Of a stretch of DNA of 37,550 nucleotides, positions 30,607 through 37,550 are shown one piece after another. The notes beneath the pieces were generated by a model, which made no database searches, had not been told where the DNA came from, and worked only from the letters and a program-made list of their open reading frames with translations. Numbering within the stretch: the stretch's first letter is position 1; each line of letters begins with the position of its first letter. The position numbers were made by a program, and so were the translations under genes. Source of the DNA: CAIUSP01 sp040375675 (GTDB taxonomy: Bacteria > Actinomycetota > Thermoleophilia > Solirubrobacterales > 70-9); contig JBEIRY010000010.1 of assembly GCA_040375675.1 (NCBI GenBank), forward strand, positions 1 to 37,550, given 5' to 3'.

Positions 30607-32546
30607 ACTGGGGCAAGTTCACCGGCCCCCCGCTGCTCTACGCCGTCGCTTCGACCACGGTTGGCTTTTCGATCTACTTCTCACTCGGGGTAATTGCTGG
30701 CAAGGGGCTGGGGCTCACCCCTTTGATCCTCCTGGGGGCAGGACTGGTATTTGCGCTGACCACGATGTCTTATGTCGAAGGCGGGGCAATGTTCCGAGAG
30801 AGGGGAGGGTCCTCGACCTTTGCCCGCCATGCGTTCAACGAACTGATCAGCTTCATCGCCGGATGGGCAATCCTGATCGACTACCTGATCGTGATCGCGG
30901 CGGCTGCGGTCAGCGTCGCTCACTATCTCACACCGGTATCGGAGTCCTTCTCGGGTGGTGTTCCCGGAGCAATCGTTGCTGTCGTCGTGATCATCTCCGC
31001 TGGGGTGATGAATGTGCTCGGGGTTACTGGCCGCAGCAGGCAGGGGAGGTTGATGCTGATCGCTCTGGCGGATCTCGGACTTCAGGTCGTCGTGATCGTG
31101 GTCGGTTTGGTCGTCGTATTCAACCCGTCCGCACTTACCGCCGAGATGAATCTATTCACGAGCCCCAGTGTGGACGACATCGTCACGGCGGCCGTGCTCT
31201 CGACGATTGCCTTCGCTGGCATAGAGGCGGCGAGCGACCTCGCTCCAGACCTTTCATTCGAGAGCAAGGACCTGAAGCGGACCATCTCGGTTGCAACGAT
31301 CCTCGTGCCCCTTTTCTACGCGGGTATTGCGGTGGTGGCGTTGATGGCGGTACCGGTAGAGGCAACGGCAGGGGGCAGTCCGATGACGGCGCTCGGCACC
31401 AAATACGCCGAAGAGCCAATACTCGGAGTGGTCCGAAGCTTTGAGCCCTCGATACTGTCTGACGGCCTGCAGTGGGTGGTCGTATTGCTGGCGGTGCCGG
31501 TCCTCTTCTGGGCCGCCAACACCTCGATGTTGGGTCTGTCGCGGCACGTCTACGTGCTTGCGACGAATCGACAGATCCCCAGCCCCCTCGGAAAGCTGCA
31601 CAAGCGCAAGGCGACTCCATATGTAGCGATCACCATCGCCACGCTGATTGCGATTGCGCTGGCGATACCCGGCGATATCAATTTGCTTGCAGGCATCTAT
31701 GCCTTCGGTGCACTCCTTGCGATTGCGATCGCTCACCTCTCGATCCTCAAGCTCCGCTTCAGCGAGCCCTCGCACGAACGCCCCTACAAGGTGCCCTTGA
31801 ACATCAGGGTCGCTGGCCGTGAGCTACCGGTACCAACACTGATCGCGGCGATCGTTTCCATCGCGGGCTGGGTCGCAGTGATCGTGCTGCAGGACAAGGC
31901 CTTCTGGATTGGAGGTGGCTGGATGCTCGCTGGACTAGTCGGGTACGTGATCTACCGGCGCGCGATATCCGGCACGACTCTCACGCGCAGGGTCACCGTC
32001 CCGGAGCATGCGCTGAAGAAGGAGCAGGTCGTACCTGACCTTGGCGCAGTGCTGGTGCCAGTGTTCGGTGATGAGCTGGATGACGACATCGTGGGTACCG
32101 CAGGCCGCCTCGCCGACGCCAAAGTCGAAGCTCACGAGTCTCCTCCGCGGGTCGAGATCATCTGCGTTACCGAGGTGCCGCTGAGCCTTCCGCTGGATGC
32201 TGATCTCGGCAGCGAGACAGAGCGGCGCTCCCAGGGGATCGTTCAACGCGCACAAGAGGTTGCTGCCGAATACGAGTCGGTCGAGGTAACCGGCGAGTGC
32301 ATTCGCGCCAGATCTGCCGGAGAGGCAATAGTCCGCCGTGCATCCGAGGGTGGATTCGAGGCAATCGTCATGGGCGGTGAGCCTCCCTCGAAGATCAGAG
32401 GAGGAGCCATCTTGGGCGGTATCGGTGGCGCGCGCCCGAAGGAGATCGGACCGGTTACCGAGTACGTCCTGACCCGGGCGCCTTGCCAAGTGATCGTTAC
32501 CGCCCCTCCAGAGCAGGGCGTTCCGCCACCAGCTGATCAGGAATGA
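30603..32546 (+). CDS. APC-superfamily permease with C-terminal USP domain (second copy)
   Basis: A 647-residue paralogue of the first permease: about 12 transmembrane helices in residues 8-455, with TTVGFSIYFSLG in helix 1, GGSSTFARHAFNE shared with the first copy, and FAGIEAASDLAPD in place of the other's TGIETISNMAEE. The C-terminal domain (about 475-640) is USP-like and keeps a GPVTEYVLTRAPCQVIVT end close to the canonical USP nucleotide-loop region, unlike the first copy. Substrate unknown. It overlaps the 66-residue gene by ATGA. The RCK genes follow after 70 bases with their own promoter. Confidence 0.88.
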   Translation: MNWGKFTGPPLLYAVASTTVGFSIYFSLGVIAGKGLGLTPLILLGAGLVFALTTMSYVEGGAMFRERGGSSTFARHAFNELISFIAGWAILIDYLIVIAAAAVSVAHYLTPVSESFSGGVPGAIVAVVVIISAGVMNVLGVTGRSRQGRLMLIALADLGLQVVVIVVGLVVVFNPSALTAEMNLFTSPSVDDIVTAAVLSTIAFAGIEAASDLAPDLSFESKDLKRTISVATILVPLFYAGIAVVALMAVPVEATAGGSPMTALGTKYAEEPILGVVRSFEPSILSDGLQWVVVLLAVPVLFWAANTSMLGLSRHVYVLATNRQIPSPLGKLHKRKATPYVAITIATLIAIALAIPGDINLLAGIYAFGALLAIAIAHLSILKLRFSEPSHERPYKVPLNIRVAGRELPVPTLIAAIVSIAGWVAVIVLQDKAFWIGGGWMLAGLVGYVIYRRAISGTTLTRRVTVPEHALKKEQVVPDLGAVLVPVFGDELDDDIVGTAGRLADAKVEAHESPPRVEIICVTEVPLSLPLDADLGSETERRSQGIVQRAQEVAAEYESVEVTGECIRARSAGEAIVRRASEGGFEAIVMGGEPPSKIRGGAILGGIGGARPKEIGPVTEYVLTRAPCQVIVTAPPEQGVPPPADQE

Positions 32547-32563
32547 GAGCGCAAGCAACCTTT

Positions 32564-32602
32564 CGCCTGTCGCGCTAGGCGCTTGTCGGGGACGGACAGG
32601 CG
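32564..32602 (+). repeat. Inverted repeat upstream of the first RCK gene
   Basis: CGCCTGTC (32564-32571) and GACAGGCG (32595-32602) form perfect 8-base arms. Between them GCGC-TAG-GCGC (32572-32582) is a second small palindrome and GTC-GGG-GAC (32585-32593) a third. The outer right arm ends directly against the TAGTAT -10 box. It could be an operator or a structured 3' end of the permease transcript. There is no U-run, so it is not a classical terminator. Confidence 0.5.
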
Positions 32603-32608
32603 TAGTAT
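32603..32608 (+). promoter_or_regulatory. Candidate -10 box TAGTAT for the RCK gene pair
   Basis: TAGTAT is identical to the box before the DUF6159-like gene and has the same eight-base distance to the ATG (32617). AGGGG lies within those eight bases and might act as a ribosome-binding site if transcription starts further upstream. Confidence 0.5.
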
Positions 32609-32616
32609 CAGGGGCG

Positions 32617-33057
32617 ATGTTCGTTCTTATCGTCGGATGTGGAAGGACCGGCTCCTCGCTCGCGGCAGCGATGCTCGCCGATGGGCACGAGGTCTCGTGC
32701 CTGGATGAAGACCCGGAGGCCGAGGGCCGGCTTCAGGCCGTGGTCGGTAAGGATTTTTCCGATGCCGGTGGCACGCTGACGATTGGTACCGCCCTCGAAG
32801 CATCGGCACTGGAAGCGGCCGGGATCTCGAAGGCAGATGTATTCATCGCCTCCACCGACGGCGACAATACGAATATCGTGATCGCGCAGATCGCCGAGCG
32901 TAAATACGAGGTCGAGACGGTGATTGCCAGGGTGATGGATCCGCTGCGCGCAGAGTGGTACGCCAAGCGCGGTCTCACGACCGTTTGTCCGACCCGTGCG
33001 GCGATAGAACTGCTCCAGGGTCGCGTGAGAGCTATGGCGTCGGGGATGGACGACTGA
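32617..33057 (+). CDS. TrkA-N (RCK) domain protein, CeoB-like
   Basis: A 146-residue protein made of a single RCK N-lobe, a Rossmann domain that binds NAD(H) or nucleotides to gate K+ transporters. GCGRTG lies at 7-12 and Asp30 ends the second strand (VSCLDEDP), favouring NAD/adenosine binding. ADVFIASTDGDNTNIVIAQIAERKY is the typical RCK middle. There is no TrkA-C domain. It resembles the first member (CeoB) of the actinobacterial ceoBC pair, which is also found next to an APC permease in mycobacteria (from memory). The stop overlaps the second RCK gene as TGATG. Confidence 0.88.
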   Translation: MFVLIVGCGRTGSSLAAAMLADGHEVSCLDEDPEAEGRLQAVVGKDFSDAGGTLTIGTALEASALEAAGISKADVFIASTDGDNTNIVIAQIAERKYEVETVIARVMDPLRAEWYAKRGLTTVCPTRAAIELLQGRVRAMASGMDD

Positions 33058-33731
33058 TGGCCGAAGAAAGCCCCAGCTACATGATCGTTGTCGGTGGCGG
33101 GAAGGTAGGAAGGAACCTGACTCGCGAGCTTGTATCGCAGGGCAACGAAGTCACTCTGATCGAAAACGATCGCGGCCGCTATCTCACGCTCGAGCAAGAG
33201 TTCGGGGCTGCTGCCACCTATGGAGATGCAACTGAGCTGTGGGTGCTGGATCGCGCCGGTATCGAGCGAGCGACGCTGGTAATCGCAGTCACCGGCGACG
33301 ACGAAGACAACATTCTCATCTGCCAGGTCGCAAAAGAGAAGTACGAGGTGGCCGACACGATCGCGAGGGTCAACTACCCCGCCAATCGCGAGTGGTTCGA
33401 GCTACTGGGCATCCGCCCCTACGTATCGGCTACAGATCTGATCCTCCGCATGGTGGAACACTCGGTTCCCAAGCACGGGATCATCCAGCTACTCGATCTC
33501 GGCGACCAGGGTTTGGAGGTAGTCGAGGTGGAGCTGGAAGAGGGATCTCCAGGTCAGGGCAAGCGTGTCGGCGATCTGGCGATGCCTGAGGGAAGCCTCT
33601 TGATTTCGGTGCTTCGAGCCAAGAAGGGTTTCGTGCCCGGTCCGGATACCGTGCTCGAGGCTGGCGACGAGATCCTCGCCGTACTCGATCCGGGCAAAGA
33701 AGCAGAGCTTCAGGGGATCTTTTCGGCTTAG
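33057..33731 (+). CDS. TrkA-N/TrkA-C (RCK) protein, CeoC-like
   Basis: A 224-residue RCK protein. The N-lobe has GGGKVG at 13-18, Glu36 at the end of strand 2 (TLIENDRG), and VIAVTGDDEDNILICQVAKEKY. The TrkA-C ligand-binding lobe runs from about residue 145 to 220 (LEVVEVELEEGSPGQGKRVGDLAMPEG...AGDEILAVLDPG), a domain that in relatives binds small ligands such as c-di-AMP or cations. The start at ATG 33057 overlaps the first RCK stop. No Trk/Ktr membrane subunit is in the window, so the APC permeases upstream are the nearest candidates for partners. Confidence 0.9.
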   Translation: MAEESPSYMIVVGGGKVGRNLTRELVSQGNEVTLIENDRGRYLTLEQEFGAAATYGDATELWVLDRAGIERATLVIAVTGDDEDNILICQVAKEKYEVADTIARVNYPANREWFELLGIRPYVSATDLILRMVEHSVPKHGIIQLLDLGDQGLEVVEVELEEGSPGQGKRVGDLAMPEGSLLISVLRAKKGFVPGPDTVLEAGDEILAVLDPGKEAELQGIFSA

Positions 33732-33812
33732 CTCCAGCCTTGAAGGTGCCGCGAGACGGTAGCCTGTCGGTCGCGCAACTGCGCCTCCGCAGAAATCATA
33801 CGGAGTTCGCGT

Positions 33813-33883
33813 TGGGCCCTGGTGTAATGGCAGCACGCCTCGCTCTGGACGAGGTAGTCGGGGTTCAAATCCCTGGGGCCCAG
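33813..33883 (+). tRNA. tRNA-Gln (anticodon CTG)
   Basis: A full cloverleaf of 71 bases: acceptor arms TGGGCCC (33813-33819) and GGGCCCA (33876-33882) with discriminator G; D-stem GTGT/GCAC; anticodon stem CCTCG/CGAGG around loop CTCTGGA, giving anticodon CTG for CAG glutamine codons; a four-base variable loop; T-arm CGGGG-TTCAAAT-CCCTG. The 3' CCA is not encoded. It lies alone between the RCK pair and the lipoprotein gene. Confidence 0.95.
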
Positions 33884-33944
33884 TATTCAAGCCGTCTGCG
33901 GCAGAGGCAACTAGCTGCTCGCCCAGCCCGCCCGCCCGCTTTGC

Positions 33945-33950
33945 TACCTT
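33945..33950 (+). promoter_or_regulatory. Candidate -10 box TACCTT for the lipoprotein gene (leaderless)
   Basis: TACCTT fits TANNNT and ends eight bases before ATG 33959, the same spacing as at four other genes in the window. No convincing Shine-Dalgarno is present. Confidence 0.5.
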
Positions 33951-33958
33951 CGCAGGCC

Positions 33959-34615
33959 ATGAAATCGAACAGTGACAGGAATGCAACTCGCACCGTCTGG
34001 GGAACGCTTGCGGTGCTAGTGAGCGCGTCAGCGATCCTCGTTGGCTGCGGCGACAACTCTCCAGAGACCACTTTGCCGATCACTGCCGTGAGCACAGAGA
34101 CCCAGGCCACCGAGGCTCTCAGCAAGACGGCCTTCATCGCAGAGGCAGATGCTCGCTGTGCCGAGACCAACGCTGCGGTCCAGCAGTATGTAGATGCCGG
34201 AGAAGGGTTCAGCGGCGCCGCAGAGATTGCCGACCTCAGGCAGGGGCTGCTCGACCAGCTGAAGGAACTGGGTCCTCCAACCGAGGATCGCGCCACGCTG
34301 GATGAGTTCCTGACCGGACTCGAGAGTCAGGTCGAAGCAGGCCAGAAGATCGGGCTCGCCCTCGACAGGGGCACCGACACCGCAACCTACGAGACCGCAC
34401 TCACCACCGCCCGCACCGACGCCGAGACGGCTGCAGCCGCCTACGGCTTCAAGGAATGCGGCACATCCAAGACCTCTACCACCACCACCGGCTCCTCCGT
34501 CTCTACCGGCGGTTCATCTACACCGACTTATGTCGCACCTACCGGCGGCGGAACCTCCGGGGGTGGCACCTCGGGCGGCGGTGGTGGCGGTGGCGGCGGA
34601 ATAGCACCGCCATGA
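33959..34615 (+). CDS. Secreted lipoprotein of unknown function
   Basis: A 218-residue protein with a type II signal peptide: basic start, hydrophobic core at about 13-28 and lipobox LVGC with the lipidated Cys30. The mature part is alpha-helical (about 55-165) with a conserved-looking Cys pair, Cys67 (ADARCAETN) and Cys167 (FKECG), that may form a disulfide. The end is a Thr/Ser then Gly-rich tail of about 45 residues, probably flexible at the cell surface. Similar FIAxADAxCAExN lipoproteins are familiar from Thermoleophilia genomes (from memory). The reading frame is open upstream across the tRNA; ATG 33959 is chosen because the signal peptide begins there. Confidence 0.85.
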   Translation: MKSNSDRNATRTVWGTLAVLVSASAILVGCGDNSPETTLPITAVSTETQATEALSKTAFIAEADARCAETNAAVQQYVDAGEGFSGAAEIADLRQGLLDQLKELGPPTEDRATLDEFLTGLESQVEAGQKIGLALDRGTDTATYETALTTARTDAETAAAAYGFKECGTSKTSTTTTGSSVSTGGSSTPTYVAPTGGGTSGGGTSGGGGGGGGGIAPP

Positions 34616-34620
34616 TCGCC

Positions 34621-34635
34621 GGCGCTTCTGGCGCC
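34621..34635. terminator. Weak hairpin between convergent lipoprotein and ABC genes
   Basis: GGCGC-TTCTG-GCGCC forms a five-base-pair, GC-only stem in the 37-base gap between two converging genes. There is no U-run on either strand, so it is only a possible terminator. Confidence 0.25.
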
Positions 34636-34652
34636 AACCCTCAGCTGATCTC

Positions 34653-36464
34653 TCAGCCCGCGGCTACCTCAGCCCAGTTTCCGTACAGGTCCGCATAACG
34701 TCCACCGGCTGCCAGTAGCTCGTCGTGGGTTCCGATCTCCACGACCGTGCCGTGTTCCAGCACGCAGATGCGGTCGGCGTCGCGGATTGTCGAGAGGCGA
34801 TGAGCGATCACTATCGAGGTGCGTCCCTTCAAGAGCTTTTCCAGCCCCTCCTCGATCGTTCGCTCGGTCCTCACATCGACATTCGACGTCGCCTCATCGA
34901 GGATCAGTATCCGCGGTTCGGCTAGCAGCGCTCGCGCGAAGGCAATCAACTGACGCTGCCCAGCAGATAGGGCGACACCTCGCTCACCGACCTCTGAGTC
35001 GTATCCGTCAGGCAACTGGCGGATGAACCCGTCGGCACCGATCACCGCCGCAGCGTGCTCGATCTCATCCCGCGAGGCGGAGGGGCGTCCGAAGGCTATG
35101 TTCTCGGCCACGGTTCCGGAGAACAGGAACCCTTCCTGTGGGACTATCCCGAGTTGGCTGCGGAGGCAGTGGGAGTCGACCTCTCGCAAATCATGACCGT
35201 CTACCGAGACTGAACCCTCTTGGGGGTCGTAGAAGCGCGCGACGAGCTTTGCGAGCGTGGACTTGCCAGCTCCGGTCTCGCCCACCAGTGCGATGCTCGA
35301 TCCCGCGGGCACTTCCAGGTTGACATCGCGCAGCGCCCAGGCCGGTTCGTTGTCTGCGGCTGGCTCGATGTACGAGAACCAGACATTCTCGAGACTGACC
35401 CTGCCGTCGATCCGTCCCAGATCGATCGCGTTCGGTGAGTCGACCATGTCCGGCTCGGTCTCGAGCAGTTCGAAGATCTTGTCGAGAGCGGCCATTCCCT
35501 GCTGGTAGGTGGTGTAGAGGTTCGAGAGCTGCTGGATCGGATCGAAGAAGGTCTGCAGGTAACCGACGAACGCAACCACCACGCCGACCTCGATCTGCCC
35601 GTTCAGGGCCTGGTAGCCGCCATAGAGAATGATCACGGCGGTCCCTATCGCCGAGAGGAACTCCACCGCAGGAAAGTACGATGCGTTCAGGTAGACGGTC
35701 TTCATGTTCGCCTCGCGGTTGGCTTCGTTCAACGCGGCCATTCGCGATACGTGTCGCGGTTCTTGGGCAAAGCTTCGGACGATCCTCACGCCACTCAAGG
35801 TCTCCTGGAGATAGGCGGTCACCTCGGCGATCCTCTCGCGAGTAGCCCGGAACGCACCAGCCGCCGTAACCCGGAAGATGATGCTCGCAATGGCGAGGAT
35901 CGGGAAGGTTGCAAAGACAACTAGGGCTAGGCCGACATCGAGCAGAAGCAGGATTACGACGACGCCGATCAAGGTCAGGACTGATGAGAAGAGGGTCACT
36001 ATCCCGTCGGAGATCAGCTGATCGAGTGCCGCCACATCGTTGGTCATCCGCGAGATCAGCACGCCCGGGCGGTTGCGGGTGAAGAAACCCAGCGACATCG
36101 ACTGGATGTGGGCGAAGATCCGCTCGCGGAGCCCTTGCAGAACTCGTTGCCCCACCCAGCCGACTAGGTAGGTCTGAACCCAGGTAGCTGCCCAGTAGAC
36201 GATCGCGGTTATCAGGAAGGCCGCAACGATCAAATCCAGTGCCTGAATGTCTCTCGGGATCAAACCCTTGTCGATGGCCTGACCGGCGAGGTAGGGAGGG
36301 GCGAGCGCCGCTGCGGTCGCAAAGACCAGAGCGACCATCATCAGCGCGACACGCCCACGGTACGGACGCAGCAGACCGAACAGCCAACGGACCTTCCGTC
36401 CACGGCCCTCGTCGCCGCGGAGTACCAGCCAGTACTCGCGGAGTTTTCCTTTGGCCTGGCTCAC
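34653..36464 (-). CDS. ABC exporter subunit with catalytically canonical Walker B
   Basis: A 603-residue half-transporter of the type IV (multidrug or lipid exporter) class: six transmembrane helices in residues about 35-320 and a nucleotide-binding domain from about 355. Walker A is GETGAGKS (395-402), the signature is LSAGQ (499-503) in place of LSGGQ, Walker B is ILILDE with catalytic Glu524, and the H-loop His is His555. The start is GTG, overlapping the stop of the partner subunit upstream (GTGA), so the two probably form a heterodimer. Substrate unknown; homologues export drugs, lipids or peptides. It converges on the lipoprotein gene. Confidence 0.93.
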   Translation of the reverse strand: MSQAKGKLREYWLVLRGDEGRGRKVRWLFGLLRPYRGRVALMMVALVFATAAALAPPYLAGQAIDKGLIPRDIQALDLIVAAFLITAIVYWAATWVQTYLVGWVGQRVLQGLRERIFAHIQSMSLGFFTRNRPGVLISRMTNDVAALDQLISDGIVTLFSSVLTLIGVVVILLLLDVGLALVVFATFPILAIASIIFRVTAAGAFRATRERIAEVTAYLQETLSGVRIVRSFAQEPRHVSRMAALNEANREANMKTVYLNASYFPAVEFLSAIGTAVIILYGGYQALNGQIEVGVVVAFVGYLQTFFDPIQQLSNLYTTYQQGMAALDKIFELLETEPDMVDSPNAIDLGRIDGRVSLENVWFSYIEPAADNEPAWALRDVNLEVPAGSSIALVGETGAGKSTLAKLVARFYDPQEGSVSVDGHDLREVDSHCLRSQLGIVPQEGFLFSGTVAENIAFGRPSASRDEIEHAAAVIGADGFIRQLPDGYDSEVGERGVALSAGQRQLIAFARALLAEPRILILDEATSNVDVRTERTIEEGLEKLLKGRTSIVIAHRLSTIRDADRICVLEHGTVVEIGTHDELLAAGGRYADLYGNWAEVAAG

Positions 36465-37550
36465 AGCCTTGCGATCTCCTCTCTCTCCTCGAGGTCGCGC
36501 TGCAGGTAGACAGAGTCTTCGAGACCTTTTTCGGCGATTTCCGAGTAGAGGCTGCAGCGGGTCAGGAGCTCCTCGTGGGTGCCGGAGTCGACGATCCTGC
36601 CCTCGTCCATCACGACTATCTCATCGGCGAGGGAGATAGTCGAGAGCCGGTGAGCGACTATCAGTGTGGTTCTACCTTCCATCGCCTCTCGCAGCCCCTG
36701 CTTGATCTTCGCCTCGGTGGTGGCATCCACTGAGGAGGTCGCATCGTCGAGGATCAGGATCCTCGGCTCTGCAAGCAGCGCCCTCGCAATCGCCACTCGT
36801 TGTCTTTGCCCACCGGAGAGAGTCAGACCGCGCTCACCGACGATCGTGTCATAGCCCTCTGGAAGCTTCTCGATGAATCCGTCCGCTTGAGCGCGACGGG
36901 CAGCTGTTTCGATCTGCTCTCGCGTGGCGTCCACGTTCGCGTAAGCGATGTTGTTGGCAACCGTGTCGGAGAAGAGAAAGCTGTCGTCCGCGACGAACGA
37001 AACCTGCGACCGCAGCGAGGCGAGTTCGACGTCTCTCACATCGATGCCGTCCACCTCGACCTCGCCCGAGGTCACGTCGTAGAGGCGCGCCACCAGCGCG
37101 GCGAGACTGGTCTTTCCCGAGGCCGTAGGGCCGACCAGCGCCACGGTGCGGCCTGCATCGACCGAGAGGTTCACATCGACCAGCGAGGTATCTCCTTCCT
37201 GTGCGGTGGGGTAGACGAGCGACACGTCGTTCATGGCAATGGCGCCACCGCCACCTGCGGGTAGCGGCTTTGCGTCTGGCGCTTGGGTGAGCGTGGGCTC
37301 GCGGTCGATGATCTCGAACAGCCGGTTGCCCGAGGCGACGGCTCTTTGAGCCATGCCGAGCGCGGAGCCGAGCACGCGCACCGGTGAACTCAAGATCAGT
37401 AGATACGTGTAGAACGCGGTGAACTCACCGAGGGAGATCGATCCGTTGAGCACTTCCCTGCCTCCGAAGAAGAGAACTACCGCTATCCCGATGCTCGGGA
37501 GAAAGGCCATCGTCGGCGTATAGAAGGCCCGCTGGCGGGTGGCGAAGATG
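36461..37550 (-). CDS. ABC exporter subunit with degenerate Walker B (5' end outside window)
   Basis: The C-terminal 362 residues of a second half-transporter, open to the window edge. The first visible residues (IFATRQRAFYTPTMAFLPSIG) belong to the last part of the transmembrane domain, then helices 5-6 and the nucleotide-binding domain. Walker A is GPTASGKT, the signature is canonical LSGGQ, and Walker B reads ILILDDATS, with Asp (codon about 36743-36745) where the catalytic Glu is expected. The H-loop AHRLSTI is present. This pattern is typical of the non-catalytic member of a heterodimeric exporter. It is upstream of and translationally coupled to the canonical partner. About 240 N-terminal residues are missing. 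Confidence 0.93.
   Translation of the reverse strand, partial: IFATRQRAFYTPTMAFLPSIGIAVVLFFGGREVLNGSISLGEFTAFYTYLLILSSPVRVLGSALGMAQRAVASGNRLFEIIDREPTLTQAPDAKPLPAGGGGAIAMNDVSLVYPTAQEGDTSLVDVNLSVDAGRTVALVGPTASGKTSLAALVARLYDVTSGEVEVDGIDVRDVELASLRSQVSFVADDSFLFSDTVANNIAYANVDATREQIETAARRAQADGFIEKLPEGYDTIVGERGLTLSGGQRQRVAIARALLAEPRILILDDATSSVDATTEAKIKQGLREAMEGRTTLIVAHRLSTISLADEIVVMDEGRIVDSGTHEELLTRCSLYSEIAEKGLEDSVYLQRDLEEREEIARL

Noticed and set aside
33779..33792. Small hairpin CTGCG-CCTC-CGCAG before the tRNA as terminator of the RCK operon
   Set aside because: The stem is only five base pairs and is followed by AAATCAT, not a T-run.
33740..33958. Upstream extension of the lipoprotein reading frame
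   Set aside because: It runs through the tRNA-Gln gene and would bury the signal peptide; ATG 33959 gives a proper lipoprotein start.

Overview
This is a gene-dense, GC-rich (roughly 60% by eye) bacterial chromosome segment with about 38 protein genes, one tRNA and almost no spacer DNA. The longest gene-free stretch is about 150 bases, so there is no empty region of more than 300 bases to describe. Frequent GTG and TTG starts, the order rpsA(tail)-coaE-uvrB-uvrA, the actinobacterial-looking DUF6159-type membrane protein, paired RCK proteins beside APC-USP permeases, and many apparently leaderless genes suggest an actinobacterium. Thermoleophilia/Solirubrobacterales is the best guess. This lineage call is inference from gene content. 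No phage, transposon, CRISPR array or integration scar was seen.

Layout. 1-1378: tail of a probable ribosomal protein S1, then coaE and a lytic transglycosylase. 1436-7827: a DUF6159-like membrane protein and the excision-repair genes uvrB and uvrA, with a DUF302 gene between them. 7763-15647: central carbon metabolism, with zwf on the minus strand facing gnd-pgl-tkt-pgi on the plus strand, then a ROK sugar kinase (probable glucokinase) on the minus strand. The pgl gene is split by an apparent one-base deletion. 15704-17523: a hexapeptide acyltransferase coupled to a CPA2-type antiporter. 17531-20032 (minus): DUF2520 protein-panC-panB, a pantothenate operon. 20122-24568: a tight operon of FmdB-like zinc ribbon, family 4 uracil-DNA glycosylase, the t6A genes tsaE-tsaB-rimI-tsaD, a glutaredoxin-like protein and the redox repressor Rex. 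24580-28334: a YbdK-type carboxylate-amine ligase, a DUF1844 protein and a membrane H+-pyrophosphatase, closed by a strong intrinsic terminator. 28484-33731: two APC permeases with C-terminal USP domains flanking a 66-residue two-helix protein, then two TrkA/RCK proteins, a candidate cation transport and sensing module. 33813-34615: tRNA-Gln(CUG) and a lipoprotein. 34653-37550 (minus): a two-gene heterodimeric ABC exporter, cut by the window edge.

How the genes work together. zwf, pgl and gnd form the oxidative pentose phosphate branch, tkt the non-oxidative branch, and pgi plus the ROK kinase connect it to glucose 6-phosphate; transaldolase and opcA are not here. uvrA/uvrB and the uracil glycosylase serve DNA repair. 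tsaB/D/E make t6A on tRNAs, with tsaC elsewhere. H+-pyrophosphatase, CPA2 antiporter, APC-USP permeases and RCK proteins are a concentration of ion-homeostasis genes.

The most notable observations are a recurring TANNNT box exactly 8 bases upstream of five start codons (leaderless expression), the frameshifted pgl, the APC-USP/66-residue protein/RCK module, a DUF2520 protein that may supply the missing ketopantoate reductase step, and complementary degeneracy in the two ABC subunits.
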